NCBI RefSeq assembly: GCF_036226685.1
Contig: NZ_CP109009.1
Coordinates: 5,173,501-5,237,500, forward strand
Length of the DNA stretch: 64,000 nucleotides
Source: Streptomyces sp. NBC_00690
GTDB lineage: Bacteria > Actinomycetota > Actinomycetes > Streptomycetales > Streptomycetaceae
Direction: 5' to 3'
The position numbers and the translations under genes are program-made. The notes beneath the pieces were generated by a model, which searched no databases, was not told where the DNA came from, and worked only from the letters and a program-made list of their open reading frames with translations. This document shows, in pieces, positions 38,679 to 47,298 of this stretch. The number at the start of each line of letters is the position of its first letter. Within the stretch, counting starts at the first letter, position 1.

Positions 38679-38907
38679 CTCGCCATTGTGGGCGCTCGGA
38701 GTCCGTTGTGGATGGTGGAGAACATCACGCTGAAGCGGGCTTGCCCGCCACCACCGTGCATGGAGTGCATGGTGCACGTATCACCGTTGCCCCGGCTGTC
38801 GGGCGCTTCCGCCGTACGGGTGGGTGCCCAGCGGCTGGACGGGTGCCTGCGGGCGGCCTGCTGACCGCCCGTCGCGCCACGCCCGGGTGGGCCGAGGGGG
38901 TTGGCCT

Positions 38908-38913
38908 TAGGCT
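38908..38913 (+). promoter_or_regulatory. Candidate leaderless -10 of glmS
   Basis: TAGGCT ends 6 bases before the ATG, with no SD sequence near. This is the spacing of leaderless actinobacterial promoters, where transcription starts on the start codon. Confidence 0.5.
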
Positions 38914-38919
38914 GCGGAC

Positions 38920-40767
38920 ATGTGCGGAATCGTGGGTTATGTCGGTGGACAGTCGGCTCTCGACGTCGTCATCGCAGGGCTGAAGCGGCTGGAGTACCGC
39001 GGCTACGACTCGGCGGGCGTGGCCGTGCTCGCCGACGGGGGCCTTGCGACCGCGAAGAAGGCGGGCAAGCTCGTCAACCTGGAGAAGGAACTCAAGGACA
39101 GACCCCTGCCCGACGGCTTCAGCGCGATCGGCCACACCCGATGGGCCACCCACGGCGCCCCGACCGACCTCAACGCCCACCCCCATCTGGACAACGCCGG
39201 ACGCGTCGCCGTCGTCCACAACGGGATCATCGAGAACTTCGCCGTCCTCCGCGCCGAACTGGCCACCCGGGGGCACGAGCTGGTCTCCGAGACGGACACC
39301 GAGGTGGTCGGGCATCTGCTTGCCGAGTCCTTCTCGTCCTGCGGGGATCTCGCCGATGCCATGCGCCAGGTCTGCCGACGGCTCGAAGGGGCGTTCACCC
39401 TGGTGGCGGTGCACAGCGACGCGCCCGACGTGGTCGTCGGAGCCCGCCGCAACTCGCCGCTGGTGGTCGGCGTCGGAGAGGGCGAGTTCTTCTTGGCGTC
39501 GGACGTGACCGCCTTCATCGACCACACCCGGTCCGCGATCGAACTCGGCCAGGACCAGGTGGTGGAGCTGCGCCTCGGCGGGGTGACCGTCACCGACTTC
39601 GCCGGTGCGGCGGCCGAGGTCCGCTCCTATCACGTGGACTGGGACGCCTCGGCGGCCGAGAAGGGCGGCTACGACTACTTCATGCTCAAGGAGATCGCCG
39701 AGCAGCCGAAGGCCGTGGCCGACACCCTCCTCGGACGCATCGACACGACCGGGGCACTGCGGCTCGACGAGATCCGTATCCCGGCGTCGGTGCTCCGCGA
39801 GGTCACCAAGGTCGTGCTGGTGGCCTGTGGAACCGCCTTCCACGCGGGGCTGATCGCGAAGTACGCCATCGAACACTGGACCCGCATCCCGTGCGAGGTG
39901 GAGCTGGCGAGCGAGTTCCGCTACCGCGATCCCATCCTCGACGAGCGGACCCTGGTGATCGCGATCTCCCAGTCCGGCGAGACCATGGACACCCTGATGG
40001 CCCTGCGGCACGCCAGGGAACAGGGCGCCCGGGTGCTCGCCATCTGCAACACGAACGGCTCGACGATCCCGCGGGAGTCCGACGCGGTCCTCTACACCCA
40101 CGCGGGGCCCGAGGTCGCCGTCGCCTCCACGAAGGCGTTCCTCACCCAACTGGTGGCGTGCTACCTGGTCGCCCTGTATCTCGGGCAGGCACGCGGCACC
40201 CAGACCGCCGACGAGGTGCGGACCGTGATCCGGGAACTGGCGGACGTCCCCGACGCCGTCGGACGGGTGCTTCAGACCATGGGCCCCGTACGGGAACTGG
40301 CGCGCTCGCTGGCGCAGAAGGACACCGTCCTCTTCCTCGGCCGGCACATGGGCTACCCGGTGGCGCTGGAGGGAGCGCTCAAGCTGAAGGAACTGGCGTA
40401 CATGCACGCCGAGGGGTTCGCCGCCGGAGAGCTCAAGCACGGCCCCATCGCACTGATCGAGGAAGACCTGCCGGTGGTGGTCGTGGTGCCCTCCCTGCGC
40501 GGCCAGCCGATCCTGCACGACAAGATCGTGTCGAACATCCAGGAGATCAGGGCGCGGGGTGCCCGGACCATCGTGATCGCTGAGGAGGGCGATGGCACGG
40601 TGGAGCCGTACGCGGACCATCTGATCCGCATCCCGGTCACTCCCGCGTTGCTCCAGCCGATGGTGACTACCGTTCCCTTGCAGGTCTTCGCCTGCGAGTT
40701 GGCGACGGCCCGCGGCAACGAGGTGGACCAGCCGCGGAACTTGGCGAAATCAGTGACAGTGGAGTGA
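38920..40767 (+). CDS. glmS: Glutamine-fructose-6-phosphate aminotransferase
   Basis: 615 residues. Class II glutamine amidotransferase at the start (MCGIVGYVGG, nucleophile Cys2), HNGIIEN and TDTEVVGHL; two SIS domains follow (ACGTAFHAG; ISQSGETMDTLMAL) and the C-terminus ends KSVTVE. It makes glucosamine 6-phosphate for cell wall synthesis, feeding GlmM upstream. No glmS ribozyme-like sequence is visible. The acpS gene starts 4 bases later. Confidence 0.97.
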   Translation: MCGIVGYVGGQSALDVVIAGLKRLEYRGYDSAGVAVLADGGLATAKKAGKLVNLEKELKDRPLPDGFSAIGHTRWATHGAPTDLNAHPHLDNAGRVAVVHNGIIENFAVLRAELATRGHELVSETDTEVVGHLLAESFSSCGDLADAMRQVCRRLEGAFTLVAVHSDAPDVVVGARRNSPLVVGVGEGEFFLASDVTAFIDHTRSAIELGQDQVVELRLGGVTVTDFAGAAAEVRSYHVDWDASAAEKGGYDYFMLKEIAEQPKAVADTLLGRIDTTGALRLDEIRIPASVLREVTKVVLVACGTAFHAGLIAKYAIEHWTRIPCEVELASEFRYRDPILDERTLVIAISQSGETMDTLMALRHAREQGARVLAICNTNGSTIPRESDAVLYTHAGPEVAVASTKAFLTQLVACYLVALYLGQARGTQTADEVRTVIRELADVPDAVGRVLQTMGPVRELARSLAQKDTVLFLGRHMGYPVALEGALKLKELAYMHAEGFAAGELKHGPIALIEEDLPVVVVVPSLRGQPILHDKIVSNIQEIRARGARTIVIAEEGDGTVEPYADHLIRIPVTPALLQPMVTTVPLQVFACELATARGNEVDQPRNLAKSVTVE

Positions 40768-40771
40768 GTGA

Positions 40772-41140
40772 GTGATTATCGGGGTGGGGATCGACGTCGC
40801 CGAGATCGACCGGTTCGCGGCGTCCTTGCGACGTACGCCGGCGATGGCCCAGCGGCTCTTCCTGACGAGTGAGTTGTTGCTGCCCAGCGGCGAACAGCGC
40901 GGATACGCCTCCCTGGCCGCCCGGTTCGCCGCCAAGGAGGCCGTGGCGAAGGCGCTGGGCGCACCGAGCGGACTGCACTGGACGGACGCCGAGGTGTACG
41001 TCGAGGAGAGCGGGCGACCTCGTCTGAGGGTGTACGGGACGGTCGCGGCGTGCGCGGAGGCGCTCGGGGTGCGGTCGTGGCACATTTCGTTGAGCCATGA
41101 CGCAGGGGTCGCCTCTGCCATGGTGGTGGCCGAGGGGTAG
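40772..41140 (+). CDS. acpS: Holo-acyl-carrier-protein synthase
   Basis: 122 residues from a GTG in a GGAGTGAGTGA context. [18 protein letters not shown] (Mg-binding Asp) and [17 protein letters not shown] are the AcpS marks. It transfers phosphopantetheine from CoA to the acyl carrier protein of fatty acid synthesis. Four bases after glmS, in one operon. Confidence 0.95.
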   Translation: MIIGVGIDVAEIDRFAASLRRTPAMAQRLFLTSELLLPSGEQRGYASLAARFAAKEAVAKALGAPSGLHWTDAEVYVEESGRPRLRVYGTVAACAEALGVRSWHISLSHDAGVASAMVVAEG

Positions 41141-41213
41141 GCGCAGGTCACCCGGCTCGCCACGGGCGTCCGTCGTATCGGGCCCGCGTTGTGCCGGGCC
41201 GTGATGCACAAGA

Positions 41214-41252
41214 CGCGGCCCCCTCCCGGCCGATGAACGGGAGGGGGCCGCG
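41214..41252. terminator. Bidirectional terminator between acpS and the LAxTG protein gene
   Basis: CGCGGCCCCCTCCCG pairs perfectly with CGGGAGGGGGCCGCG around a 9-base loop. It serves both convergent genes. Confidence 0.85.
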
Positions 41253-41261
41253 CCGGCTGGC

Positions 41262-43376
41262 CTACGCCTGTGTCCTGCGGCGTAGGGCCACCGCTGCCGC
41301 GCCCAGGGCGGTGAGTGCGGCTGCGGCGATGGAGAGGGGGAACAGCGCCGAACCGGTGGCGGCCAGACTGCCGCCTCCGCCGACGGAAGCGCCCCCCGCG
41401 CTCCCGCCGATGCTGTTCCCGCCCCCGTCGGTGGTCCCACCGGAGTGTGCGGTGGGATCGGGGTCCGGGTCCGTCCCGCCCGAGGTGCCGGCGGTGTCGG
41501 TGGGGTCGGTGGGCTGGTCACTCGGTTCGTCGGTCGGTTCCTCCGTGGGCCCGTCCGTCGGTTCGTCGGTCGGTGTGGGCGAGGGTTCCGGGACCGCCGT
41601 CACGGTGAGTTCCGCGGCGTCGGAGCGGGTGCTGCCGACCGAGTTGGAGAACACCGCCCGATAGCGGTTGCCGTCGTGCTCGGTGGCCGCCTTGAACGCG
41701 AACTCCGTGCCGGTGACGCCCGCTACCGGCTGCCAGATCTTGCCCCCGTCCGTACTGACCTCCCAACTCGCTGTGGGAGCAGGGGAGCCTTCCGCTGCGG
41801 CGCGGAACACGGCCTGCTGGCCCACCTGGACCGAGACGGCCTTCGGAAGGGTGGTCACGGTCGGTGAGACCTGCCGCTGGGACTGGGCCACCGTGCCCGA
41901 CGCGACGGTGAACAGCGTGTGCCGCCCGTGGTCCAGGGTCAGTTCGTCCGGGCCGTCACCCATGGTCAGGGTCTCGGTGACCTTGTTGCGCACCGGGTCG
42001 ACCACAGCCACCGTGCCCGCTGTGGTCTGGGCGGCGTACAGGGTCTTGGTGCCCGGGTCGTACGCGAGCGACCTGGGGTTGGCGCCCACGGTCAGGGTGC
42101 CCGTGACCTCGTTCTTTCGGAGGTCGACGGTGAAGACCGTGCCAGCGGCCAGGTTGGCGACGTAGCCGGTGGCCGTCGTGGGGTCCACCGCCACGCCCAT
42201 GCTGCCGAGCGCGGTGGTGCCCAGGCTGAGGCTGCTGGCGAGCTTGCCGGTGGCGCCGTCGATGGCGTTGAGCACATTGCGGTAGACCAGGGCACCGTTC
42301 TCCATCGCGCCGCCCACATAGGTGACGTAGCCGATGTGTCGCTCGGTGTCGACGGCGAGACCCGCCGGTAGGAACGGGAGGGCCACGGGGTCACCGACCG
42401 CACGCCAGGTCCCGGTGTCGTACACCGTCACCGAACGGGTCTGCTGATTGGTGACGTACAGCCGTTTCGCGCCGGGGTCCACGGCGAGGTGTTTGATGTT
42501 GCCGGTGACCGTGACGAGGTTGTCGGTGAAGACCTTGGAGGCGGTGTTGTAGGAGGCGACCCGGTCGGTCAACCCCAGGTAGAGCGTGGTGCGCTCCTTA
42601 TCGAAGGCCATGACCGTGGCGGGTCCCGGCAGTTCGACAAAGGCGCCGACGACCTCGCCTGTCGTGGTGTCGTACGTCGTCAGCCGGCTCTGGGAACCGC
42701 TGTCGGAGCTGATGTGGAGATGCCCCTTGGCCGGGTCGACCTCGGCGTCGTTGGCGCCGCCGAGGGCGGGGGTGATGGTGCGTACGGCCTGGTGGCGCAC
42801 CGTTCCGGCCGGGACCTCGGGGGTGGGGGCACCGCCGCTGCCGAAGGTGATGGGGACGATGACGTCCTGGTCGCGGTCCGCGGAGTGGGTGTGGTCGGCA
42901 CGGGTGACGACGGCGCACGCCCGCTGGGTGCAGTCGGCGCTGCTGTCCTTGGCCTTGAGCGTCATCTCCAAGGTGAAGGAGCCCTTGCCGTCGCTCTGGA
43001 CGGTGAACGGCTTCACCAGATCACGGGCGTAGTCCGGTGGGTTGTTGGAGATCCAGTACGAAGATCCCGAACTGCCCGACATGTCGGTTCCGCCGAGGCA
43101 GGGGCTCGGCGCCTCACCGGGCTTGGGGACTGCGCACAGGGCCAGGTAGATGCCCTTGTCCAGCGCATAGCCCGATCCGGTGACGGTCACCTTCTGGCCG
43201 GCGGGGTCGATGTCCTTGATCGCGGAGACGGTCAGCTTCTGCCCGGTGGGGCCGGTGGCCCCGCCGGGGTCGGCCGTCGCTGCACTGCTGCTCGTGGCGG
43301 CGCTGATTGAGGCCGCCGCGATCAGTGCGGCGGCCGTCAATCCGCTGGTTCGGGTTCTGTTGGTACGTGGTCTCAT
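41262..43376 (-). CDS. LAxTG sortase-anchored beta-propeller surface protein
   Basis: 704 residues. Signal peptide (LTAAALIAAASISAATSSSA), then a domain of about 170 residues similar to the neighbouring secreted protein (TVTGSGYALDKGIYLALC; CAVVTRADHTHSADRD), a YncE-like seven-bladed propeller (DPGAKRLYVTNQQTRSVTVY; VDPTTATGYVANLAAGTVFT), an Ig-like domain (PTASWEVSTDGGKIWQPVAG), an acidic Pro/Thr/Asp linker and the sorting signal LAATGSALF plus a hydrophobic span and RRRTQA. The sorting motif is the class E type of Streptomyces. Two bases separate it from the previous gene, so both follow the iron box at 43992. Role in metal or heme binding is inferred. Confidence 0.88.
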   Translation of the reverse strand: MRPRTNRTRTSGLTAAALIAAASISAATSSSAATADPGGATGPTGQKLTVSAIKDIDPAGQKVTVTGSGYALDKGIYLALCAVPKPGEAPSPCLGGTDMSGSSGSSYWISNNPPDYARDLVKPFTVQSDGKGSFTLEMTLKAKDSSADCTQRACAVVTRADHTHSADRDQDVIVPITFGSGGAPTPEVPAGTVRHQAVRTITPALGGANDAEVDPAKGHLHISSDSGSQSRLTTYDTTTGEVVGAFVELPGPATVMAFDKERTTLYLGLTDRVASYNTASKVFTDNLVTVTGNIKHLAVDPGAKRLYVTNQQTRSVTVYDTGTWRAVGDPVALPFLPAGLAVDTERHIGYVTYVGGAMENGALVYRNVLNAIDGATGKLASSLSLGTTALGSMGVAVDPTTATGYVANLAAGTVFTVDLRKNEVTGTLTVGANPRSLAYDPGTKTLYAAQTTAGTVAVVDPVRNKVTETLTMGDGPDELTLDHGRHTLFTVASGTVAQSQRQVSPTVTTLPKAVSVQVGQQAVFRAAAEGSPAPTASWEVSTDGGKIWQPVAGVTGTEFAFKAATEHDGNRYRAVFSNSVGSTRSDAAELTVTAVPEPSPTPTDEPTDGPTEEPTDEPSDQPTDPTDTAGTSGGTDPDPDPTAHSGGTTDGGGNSIGGSAGGASVGGGGSLAATGSALFPLSIAAAALTALGAAAVALRRRTQA

Positions 43377-43378
43377 GA

Positions 43379-43948
43379 TCAGGAGAAGGTCACCGGGACG
43401 TAGACGTCGTACTTGCGGTCGTTGCTGTCGAAGTGGTCGGCACGGGTGACGATCGCGCACGTCACTCCGGACTGGCCGCACGTGATGGTCGAGGAGATCT
43501 GTGCCTTGACGTGGATCGAGACCGAGAAGCTGCCCCGACCGCTGGAGACCGTGTACGGGGAGGCACTGTTCGGCGACATCCACCACCAGTCGCTGTTGAC
43601 CCAGTGCGAGGCACCGGTGGTGCCCGCCTGGTCCTGGCCGCCGAGACAGGGGGTCGGCTTGCTGGTCCAGGTGGCCGGGTTGCTGACGTTGACGCCTGCG
43701 GGGATCACGCACAGTCCGACGTAGACGCCCTGGCTCGGGTTGTAGCCGCTGCCGCTCACCGTGACGTTCGTGCCGGACGCGGCGGCCGTGGACGGCGCGG
43801 TCACGGACAGGTTGTAGGTCGAACCGCCGTCGGTGATGGTGCGATTGGCGGTCGCTGCAGAAGCGGGGGCTGCCAGTGCCACCGTGAGGGCGGCAGCTCC
43901 CAGGGCGGCCGTGGCGACACGGCCGGCGGTGCGAGCGAGCGAACGCAT
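43379..43948 (-). CDS. Secreted protein, iron-box controlled
   Basis: 189 residues. Signal peptide VATAALGAAALTVALAAPAS followed by an A-X-A site near residue 32. The mature part is a beta domain with NVTVSGSGYNPSQGVYVGLC, PCLGGQDQAG and CAIVTRADHFDSNDRKYD, repeated in the downstream LAxTG protein; four cysteines form likely disulfides. The style recalls neocarzinostatin-like Ig domains. No anchor is visible, so it should be free outside the cell. Preceded by an iron box at 43992-44010, so it should be made under iron limitation. Exact function unknown. Confidence 0.85.
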   Translation of the reverse strand: MRSLARTAGRVATAALGAAALTVALAAPASAATANRTITDGGSTYNLSVTAPSTAAASGTNVTVSGSGYNPSQGVYVGLCVIPAGVNVSNPATWTSKPTPCLGGQDQAGTTGASHWVNSDWWWMSPNSASPYTVSSGRGSFSVSIHVKAQISSTITCGQSGVTCAIVTRADHFDSNDRKYDVYVPVTFS

Positions 43949-43991
43949 GGGGGATACACCTTTCGCAGAACGGACGTCGAGGCAAGTCCTG

Positions 43992-44010
43992 TTAGGTAAG
44001 GCAAACCTAA
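43992..44010 (-). promoter_or_regulatory. Iron box (DmdR/IdeR-type operator)
   Basis: TTAGGTAAGGCAAACCTAA, a near match to the 19-base iron box consensus TTAGGTTAGGCTAACCTAA. It lies 44 bases upstream of the secreted protein start, where it can cover the promoter. Confidence 0.8.
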
Positions 44011-44150
44011 GTTGAACCGGGAGTCGCGTCAAGCCTGCACCGTCCTCCCGGGTCTCCACCGCCTCCCTGACCTCCATCGACAACTCGGCCAACGGCTGGC
44101 GCAATTGGGCGGCACGGGCATCGTGAGGGGCGGGGAGGCGCGCCCTGGGG

Positions 44151-44156
44151 CAGACT
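44151..44156 (+). promoter_or_regulatory. Candidate leaderless -10 of nnrD
   Basis: CAGACT ends 7 bases before the ATG and no SD is present nearby, consistent with a leaderless transcript. Confidence 0.4.
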
Positions 44157-44163
44157 CGAACGC

Positions 44164-45585
44164 ATGCGTACCGCTCACCGCGTGGAGACCGTCAGAACCG
44201 CAGAAGCCGCACTGATGGCCCGGCTTCCGCCCGACGCATTGATGCACCGGGCCGCCGCCGGACTCGCCGCCGCCTGCGCCGATCTCCTCGGCCGGGTGTA
44301 CGGAGCACGGGTCGTCCTCCTCATCGGCAGCGGAGCCAATGGGGGCGATGCGCTCTATGCGGGCGTACGCCTCGCCCGTCGCGGAGCGGGTGTCCGCGCC
44401 GTGCTCCTGGCACCCGAGCGCACCTACCCCGGTGCACTCGCCGCCTTCACGGCCGCCGGCGGGCGGATCGCCGACGACCCCTTCGAGGTACTGGCCACGG
44501 CCGACCTGGTCCTCGACGGCATCACCGGCATCGGCGGCCGGGGCGGGCTACGGCCCGAGACCATTCCCATCGCCCGCGCGGCCCGCGGATCCAACGCCGT
44601 GATCGTCGCCGTCGACCTGCCCAGCGGCGTCGAAGCCGACAGCGGGGAAGTCACCGGCGAAGCCCTCCGCGCCGACGCCACTATCACCTTCGGCACCCAT
44701 AAACCGGCACTGCTCATCGACCCGGCACGTGAATACGCGGGGACCGTACGACTCATCGACATCGGGCTCGACGCCGAACTGCCGTCCGTGCCCGACGTTG
44801 AGGCGCTCCAACACGAGGACGTGGCACAACTCCTGCCCCGCCCGTCCGCGGAGAGCGACAAGTACCGCCGCGGAGTCGTCGGCATCGTCGCCGGGTCCGC
44901 CCGCTACCCGGGCGCCGCGGTCCTCGCCGTCGCCGGGGCGCTGCGCGGCGGGGCGGGAGCAGTGCGATACGTGGGGCCGGCCGCTGACGCGGTGATCGCG
45001 CGCTTCCCCGAAACCCTGGTCCACGCCGGACCACCCGCGAAGGCTGGCCGGGTGCAGTCCTGGGTCGTCGGCCCCGGCCTCGGCGAGGACATCGGGGCGG
45101 TGGCGGAAATCCTCGCCAGCGATGTGCCCGTACTCATCGACGCCGACGGACTGCGACTGCTGGACGCCGACGTCGTACGCCGCAGGGCCGCGCCCACCCT
45201 GCTCACGCCGCACGCCGGGGAAGCCGCAGCACTGCTCGGCGTCACCCGGGACCAGGTGGAGTCGGCGCGGCTCGCCTCGGTACGGGAACTGGCCGAACGC
45301 TACGGGGCAACAGTGCTCCTCAAGGGCTCCACCACCCTGATCGCCTCCCCCGAACCGAGGACCGCCGTACGGGTCAACCCCATGGGGACGCCGTGGCTGG
45401 CGACCGCGGGCAGCGGGGATGTGCTGTCGGGGCTGGCGGGTTCGCTGCTGGCGACCGGACTCGACGCCCGGGACGCGGGCTCGCTCGCGGCCTACCTCCA
45501 CGGCCTGTCAGCCCGCCGGGCAGCGAGCCACGGCACGCCGATCACGGCTTGGGAGGTGGGGGAGGGGGTGGGCTTTTTGGGGTGA
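44164..45585 (+). CDS. nnrD: Bifunctional NAD(P)H-hydrate epimerase / ADP-dependent dehydratase
   Basis: 473 residues with two repair domains. N-terminal epimerase (NnrE/YjeF_N): IGSGANGGDALYAGVRLARR and VAVDLPSGVEADSGEV. C-terminal kinase-like dehydratase (NnrD): KYRRGVVGIVAGSARYPGAA, LLTPHAGEAAALLG and TAGSGDVLSGLAGSLLATGL. It repairs hydrated NADH and NADPH. The gene keeps its place between acpS and alr seen in other Streptomyces. It is followed by 1.7 kb of repeats. Confidence 0.95.
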   Translation: MRTAHRVETVRTAEAALMARLPPDALMHRAAAGLAAACADLLGRVYGARVVLLIGSGANGGDALYAGVRLARRGAGVRAVLLAPERTYPGALAAFTAAGGRIADDPFEVLATADLVLDGITGIGGRGGLRPETIPIARAARGSNAVIVAVDLPSGVEADSGEVTGEALRADATITFGTHKPALLIDPAREYAGTVRLIDIGLDAELPSVPDVEALQHEDVAQLLPRPSAESDKYRRGVVGIVAGSARYPGAAVLAVAGALRGGAGAVRYVGPAADAVIARFPETLVHAGPPAKAGRVQSWVVGPGLGEDIGAVAEILASDVPVLIDADGLRLLDADVVRRRAAPTLLTPHAGEAAALLGVTRDQVESARLASVRELAERYGATVLLKGSTTLIASPEPRTAVRVNPMGTPWLATAGSGDVLSGLAGSLLATGLDARDAGSLAAYLHGLSARRAASHGTPITAWEVGEGVGFLG

Positions 45586-45593
45586 GATTGGGG

Positions 45594-46050
45594 GCCGGGG
45601 CTGCGGGTCCTGGCTTGGTCCGGGTGGGGCCCGTGCCTGGGTTTCCACCCTGGGGGGTGGCGGGGTTCCGTCCTCAAGGGCCGGACGGGCTGAGGTTGGC
45701 CTGGGCTGCGGGTCTTGACTGTTTCCGGGCGGAGCCCGTTCTGTGAGCTCAGCCCTGGACGGTGCAGGGTTCCGTCCTCAAGCGCCGGACGGGCTGAGGT
45801 GGGGCGGGTGGAGCTCGTGTTGTGGGCTTGGCTTTGGGGGGTGCGGGTCTTGGGTGGTCCGGCTGGGGTTTGGGTGGGGTGCGGGTGGTGGGGGTGCTTT
45901 CGGGCGTGACTCCTCAGCGCCGGCGGCCAGCGGCTGGCCCGTCCATGGCGGCGCTGAAGCCGCCGACGCTTCCGGGGACACCCCCTGCGCGCCCCCAATA
46001 CCGCAACCAGGCATACCTGCGCCCAGCCCATCCATGGGGTGAGCTCAGGG
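45594..46050 (+). repeat. Long inverted repeat, left arm
   Basis: Matches the reverse complement of 46908-47280 across long stretches, for example GGGCCCGTGCCTGGGTTTCC, GGGGGTGCTTTCGGGCGTGA and CCGCCGACGCTTCCGGGGAC. It contains about 100 bases more than the right arm, a second copy of the palindromic element. Confidence 0.85.
45672..45799 (+). repeat. Two copies of a 24-base palindromic element
   Basis: Copies at 45672-45695 and 45776-45799 begin CCTCAAGCGCCGGACGGGCT (first copy with one change) and fold into a short hairpin. Elements of this kind are common between genes in Streptomyces. A reverse copy lies at 47178-47201 and a truncated one near 47157. Confidence 0.7.
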
Positions 46051-46250
46051 TGCGTGCTAGCCAACACTGCAACCAGGTCTGCCCGGCCCTGGCCCTGTCC
46101 ATGGGGTGAGCTCAGGGTGCGCGCTACCCAATACCGCAACCAGGCATACCTGCCCCGGCCCATCCATGGGGTGAGCTCAGGGTGCGTGCTAGCCAACACT
46201 GCAACCAGGTCTGCCTGCCCCTGGCCCTGTGCACGGGGTGAGCTCAGGGC
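45998..46250 (+). repeat. 66-base tandem repeat, four copies
   Basis: Units begin near 45998, 46064, 46131 and 46196; each holds GCAACCAGG and GGGGTGAGCTCAGGG. Copies 1 and 3 resemble each other, as do 2 and 4, so the larger period is about 132 bases. Confidence 0.85.
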
Positions 46251-46350
46251 GGTGCGTCAGTTGACCATGAGACCGAGTCCCGTGGGGATGGGGAATGGGA
46301 AAAGGAGAGGGAGTGTCCGCAGCGCATTGGTCGCCGCCTGGCGACCCTGG

Positions 46351-46383
46351 TCCATGAGTCCATGAGTCCATGAGTCCATGAGT
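46351..46383 (+). repeat. 9-base tandem repeat
   Basis: The unit CATGAGTCC is repeated about 3.5 times in a row, a likely slippage site. Confidence 0.85.
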
Positions 46384-46907
46384 TCGAGTCAGGTGCATAC
46401 CTGGTCGGAGGGTGGACGGGGCCATGGCGCCAATCACTGGGACCCACCATTCCGGAACGTCCACTTGGGCTGGTCTTCTGTGCCCTGCCTTGCCCCATGA
46501 GTTGACTGCGAGTCGGTGCGGTGTCCCCCATCGGGGGTGAACTTGGAGCGGTGTGGTGATGTGCATCCACCCCTCGCACTTCCGATCTCCGATCTTCGAT
46601 GTACCGGTCTCCATGAACCAAATGGGCGAGGGCCTTCACTTGTAGGACGGGCCCGCAGCCTCGCCTACCGGGCTTGGGGCCCGCCTCACCCTGGACCCCG
46701 CCTATGGGTCCGTAAACGCTCCTCACCCGAGGCCGAAGCCTGCTCCACGGCACAGGGGAACACTCCCCACCCATGGCTGAACTTGCGGATGGAGCCAGGG
46801 GCAGGCAGCGGCAGTTGCGCCACTGGGCACCCGCCCTGAGTCCGACTTCCTGACTTTTGGACGAGCGTGGGGCAGGCATGCCTGGTTGCGCCACTGAGCG
46901 CTCTGCG

Positions 46908-47280
46908 CCCCTGAGCTCGATCTATGGATGGGCTGGGCGCAGGTATGCCTGGTTGATGTTCTGGGGGCGCGCAGGGGGTGTCCCCGGAAGCGTCGGCGGC
47001 TTCAGAGCCGCCACCAACGGGCCAGCCGCTGGCCGCCGGCGCTGAGGAGTCACGCCCGAAAGCACCCCCACCACCCGAACCAACCCAAACCCCAGCCGGA
47101 CCCCCCAAGACCCGCACCCCAGACCAGCCCCCACAACACAAGCTCCACCCGCCCCACCCAGCCCGTCCGGCGCCCCACCTCAGCCCGTCCGGCGCTTGAG
47201 GACGGACCCCCACCCCCCAGGGTGGAAACCCAGGCACGGGCCCCACCCGGAAACAGCCAAGCCCCGCAGCCCCCACCCCC
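46908..47280 (-). repeat. Long inverted repeat, right arm
   Basis: Reverse-complement partner of 45594-46050. The outer end lies only 18 bases before alr, so the arm sits in the alr promoter region. Confidence 0.85.
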
Positions 47281-47298
47281 TCTGAGAGACTGGAGCCG

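Larger units (their letters stand above)
45586..47298. repeat. 1.7-kb repeat-rich intergenic region
   Basis: No gene can be supported here; open frames in it follow the repeats and lack usual codon bias. It contains a long imperfect inverted repeat (arms 45594-46050 and 46908-47280), a 66-base tandem repeat, a 9-base tandem repeat and several copies of a short Streptomyces palindromic element. The inner part (46260-46860) shows no further structure apart from the 9-base repeat. Confidence 0.85.

Noticed and set aside
38679..38919. glmS ribozyme before glmS
   Set aside because: The upstream region lacks the ribozyme core and a leaderless start is more likely; this element belongs mainly to Firmicutes.
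44029..44163. Upstream frames before nnrD
   Set aside because: Short, overlapping the iron-box promoter region, and with no SD or conserved residues.
45672..47201. Possible CRISPR array
   Set aside because: Repeats are few, unequal in spacing and in both orientations, and there are no cas genes.
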